DNA from: Pelagomonas calceolata
Lineage: Eukaryota > Sar > Pelagophyceae > Pelagomonadales > Pelagomonadaceae
Reading direction: 5' to 3'
NCBI GenBank assembly: GCA_918797485.1
Contig: CAKKNE010000004.1
Coordinates: 1,550,001-1,614,000 of the forward strand
Length of the DNA: 64,000 nucleotides
Of the stretch, positions 61,765-64,000 are shown piece after piece. Position 1 is the stretch's first letter. The number at the start of each line of letters is the position of its first letter. Below the pieces are notes generated by a model. It saw only the letters and a list, made by a program, of their open reading frames with translations, had not been told where the DNA came from and did no database searches. Made by a program: the position numbers and the translations under genes.

Positions 61765-63024
61765 ATGCAGGGCTACCCGGGGCAGATGCCGGGCCAAATG
61801 CCCGGCTAGGGCCAGATGCAGATGCCCGGCCAGCTGAACCAGGCCGCGAACCAACACCGGCCGCCGACGGACGCGGCGACACGCGGTCGTCGATCTCGGC
61901 GCTCGACGTGCTCTCGCGGCCAGCGCCGCCCGCGGGCGCCGGCATGCCCGGCTACGGCATGGCCGGGCAGATGCCCGGGATGATGCCCCGGGGCAGATGC
62001 CCGGCACCGGCCATGCCGGGCGCGATGCCGGGTGCGATGCCCGGCGCCATGCCCGGCGCCATGCCCGGCGCGCCGCCGCCGCGGCTGAGCCCCCCGAGCC
62101 GGCCGGCCCGCCGCCGTTGCAGCCGCTCAAAGCCAAAGCCCGAGATGCCGGGCGCGCTCAACGCGGCGCCCCCAGCGCCTTCGGCGCCCGCTGTGCCCGG
62201 CCTGCTCCAGCCGACGCCCTATGCGCCGCCGGTGCTCGCGCCCGTGCCTCAGCCAACGGGCGCCCTCGACCTCTTCGGGCTGCCCGTCGCCGCGCCGCCG
62301 CCCGCCCAGGCGCCGGCGCCGCCGCCGCAGGAAGAGAGCTGGGGCCTCGACGGCCTCGACCTGAGCGCGGGGCCCGCGGCGCCGGCGCCCTCCGGCCGTC
62401 TGGGCGCAGCTCCCGGAGGCCATGCAGCGCGAGATCCTGATGCAGCGCGGCGGCGATCCGCACGCCGACTCCGCGACGGCGGCCGTGCCGCCGCCGCGCG
62501 GCGCGGACGCCTGCCGCTCCCAGACGCACGCCGAGGCGCCGGCGCACAGCATGCACGGCGTCGTGCAGATCGAGTGCCTCGCGCGGTGTTCTTTACGCAC
62601 GCTGAATAAGGTCTGGAAGCCATCGGTCGTCATCATCAAAGGACATAGGGAGCTCCTCGTGTTCCGCAATTCGTCGGACTGGGCGCAGTACCGCACCGCA
62701 AGCGTCCATCGGGGCGGCGACATCGTCCAAGCCATGAAGGCCGTGACGCCCTTAATCAAGCTGCACATCATGCTCAGCGCCGTGCATGTGACGGATGAGG
62801 TGAAGGCCAAGGAATACAAGACCTTCGGGCCGACCTTCGGGCCACTGCACCACTTCACGCTGTCGGAGACGAGCGCGGAAGGGAAAGAAAAGGTCGTCGC
62901 CAAGTTCGCGTCGCGCGGCGCGCGCGAGTGCCTCGACCTGCGCGGCGCGATCAACGCCGCCGTCCGCAGCGGCGGCGCGTCCCGTTCCGGTGGTGGCGAC
63001 GCCGTCGGCCGCTACAACTCGTGA
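61765..63024 (+). pseudogene. GC-rich gene with Met-Pro-Gly repeats and a PH-like domain, frame-broken
   Basis: The ATG at 61765 opens MQGYPGQMPGQMPG and then a TAG. Another frame (about 61845-62400) continues with SSISALDVLSRPAPPAGAGM, repeated AMPG units (62018-62075) and a Pro/Ala-rich disordered region (LDLFGLPVAAPPPAQAPAPP). A third segment, back in the first frame from about 62395, reads AQLPEAMQREILMQRGGD and then a PH-like fold: TLNKVWKPSVVIIKGHRELL, VFRNSSDWAQYRTASV, FGPLHHFTLSETSAEGKEKV and ECLDLRGAINAAVRS. It stops at 63024. The stop and at least two frame changes suggest a pseudogene. Alternatively, introns or base-calling errors in this ~70% GC stretch could explain them. Composition differs sharply from the ORF just before it. 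Confidence 0.5.
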
Positions 63025-63726
63025 GTAGTTAGAGTGAGTAGTATAGGGTTTCGTGTACTTCATGCCCCCATACTGACAAATGACCCGGATGCAAAGACGC
63101 ATACAAAATCCGAATTTTGAAATCCGATATATAAAAACTAACATATCCCGTCGACGGGTTATGTTATACGGACGCAGGCCAAGCGGGGAACAGATGATCC
63201 GTTTTGCAGAAGATTGGTGGCGCATGTTGCCGCGTATCTAGACGTGCTTCCTCGGTTCCGGTCCGCGTATTCAAACTATGTTTTAAATTATAGTTCGAGC
63301 ACCCTTCAAGCTCGGCGGGTTCGTGAAACTTGAACGATCATGATAAATGTTGTATGGTTACATTTTTACTAGCGCCGCCATGTTTAGTCATTTTTGTAAA
63401 TTAAGAGATCTGATATTAGTTGCAATTGAAAAGAATTAATCCAGGAGCACAAAAGACATGTTTTTCGGTATCGTAAAAACTTGAAGTTGAAATTAGAGAT
63501 AACTGGGACTCGGAAAAAAGAAATTCATCTTCTTGACTCGGAGCAGGGAGAAGGCTCTTAGTAGGTTTTTTCTATTTTTAGGTCTACCTTAATTTATTTA
63601 TTTATTTATTCAACTTGAAAGTCTATTTATTTTAGTAACCGGTGATGAATCCCTAAACATGGAACAGCGATGACACCGGTGACAAGCGATAGTATATATA
63701 AGACAAGTCACACGGCGAACGACACA
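63025..63726. other. Spacer with a short LINE tail
   Basis: No gene was seen. 63541-63590 (GAGCAGGGAGAAGGCTCTTA...) matches the last codons and early 3' UTR of the LINE at 16943-16990. An (ATTT)n tract at about 63593-63609 follows directly. It looks like a very short 5'-truncated LINE insertion. TCAAGTTGAA-type motifs flank it (63481, 63610). Confidence 0.5.
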
Positions 63727-64000
63727 CTAGATCCCGAGCACTGCGTAGTCGTGGATGAAGCAGTAGGCGAAGAAGAGCAGGTACCCCAGTATGTAGAAGA
63801 TGCCCGACAGCCGCGTCTGCACGTAGCGCTGAGTCACGGCGCTCACAACCGTGAACAGGAACGCGCCTGCGATGATGCCCGAACCTAAATCGGACGTCTG
63901 CACGAGGATGGGCTTCCCGTTTATAGCGGTCGAGATCGCCCACGGTAAACCCAGCGCAAATAACACATCGAAGATGTTCGATCCAAACACGTTCGCCACG
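63727..64000 (-). CDS. K+-dependent Na+/Ca2+ exchanger, C-terminal end (partial)
   Basis: The frame is open from the window edge to TAG at 63727. It reads VFGSNIFDVLFALGLPWAIS, the alpha-2 repeat signature (GSN.FD) of the CaCA/NCKX family, which exports Ca2+ in exchange for Na+ (with K+ co-transport) across a membrane. Two to three hydrophobic helices follow (SGIIAGAFLFTVVSAVTQRY and IFYILGYLLFFAYCFIHDYA). The C-terminus ends a few residues after the last helix, as is usual. About 90 residues are present; the N-terminal part lies beyond 64000. The NCKX subtype cannot be fixed from this piece. Confidence 0.85.
   Translation of the reverse strand, partial: VANVFGSNIFDVLFALGLPWAISTAINGKPILVQTSDLGSGIIAGAFLFTVVSAVTQRYVQTRLSGIFYILGYLLFFAYCFIHDYAVLGI

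Noticed and set aside
61627-62954. Long minus-strand frames opposite the GC-rich gene
   Set aside because: High GC removes stop codons on the opposite strand; the plus strand has the PH-like pattern and the Met-Pro-Gly repeats.

Overview
This is a nuclear genomic window from a eukaryote, most likely a flagellated stramenopile (alga-like). The genes have spliceosomal introns, many only 42-66 nt long. The gene set includes an axonemal dynein heavy chain, 14-3-3, BTF3, RNA polymerase I and VPS39. The surface protein at 54.2-58.4 kb carries the Pro-Thr-rich linkers that are common in stramenopile secreted proteins. The lineage call is an inference; the presence of motile cilia follows from the dynein gene. 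No prokaryotic operons, CRISPR arrays or rRNA were seen.

Layout. 1-1.5 kb: diverged repeats. 1.5-6.7 kb (+): a large WD40/WD40/FN3 protein. 7.1-8.0 kb (-): a broken ARM-repeat fragment. 8.18-9.30 kb: a DNA transposon with perfect 30-bp inverted ends. 9.8-13.8 kb (-): the second-largest subunit of RNA polymerase I, head-to-head across about 300 bp with NUBP1 (14.1-15.3 kb, +). 15.3-19.1 kb: repeats, including the 3' end of a LINE. 19.1-21.5 kb (-): a VPS39-like gene without its N-terminal domain and with a gamma-COP-like tail. 21.5-23.0 kb: repeats. 23.0-28.95 kb (+): a WW-PH-ARM protein. 30.0-45.75 kb (-): a DNAH2-type dynein heavy chain, divergent from 14-3-3 (46.0-46.9 kb, +). 46.9-52.5 kb: a GC-rich nest of mobile elements (Copia remnant, inverted copy of the LINE/X repeat, two related Mutator-like elements, a third small one nested inside). 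52.6-53.1 kb (+): BTF3. 54.2-58.4 kb (-): an integrin-like double beta-propeller membrane protein. 59.2-61.6 kb (+): an orphan 798-residue ORF. 61.8-63.0 kb (+): a very GC-rich, frame-broken PH-like gene. 63.7-64.0 kb (-): the 3' end of a K+-dependent Na+/Ca2+ exchanger that runs out of the window.

The genes do not form one pathway. The dynein is ciliary. RPA2, NUBP1 (Fe-S assembly) and BTF3 (nascent-chain binding) are housekeeping genes, and VPS39 is a vacuolar tethering gene. Housekeeping genes sit in compact islands of moderate GC, separated by GC-rich, repeat-built spacers. Several genes next to these spacers are truncated or chimeric: the ARM fragment, VPS39, and the PH-like gene. The most notable mobile-element signal is at 49.3-51.9 kb. 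There, two related elements with exact 9-bp target duplications occupy equivalent positions in a 13-bp triplicated target tract, and the corresponding unoccupied site is visible near 17.18 kb.
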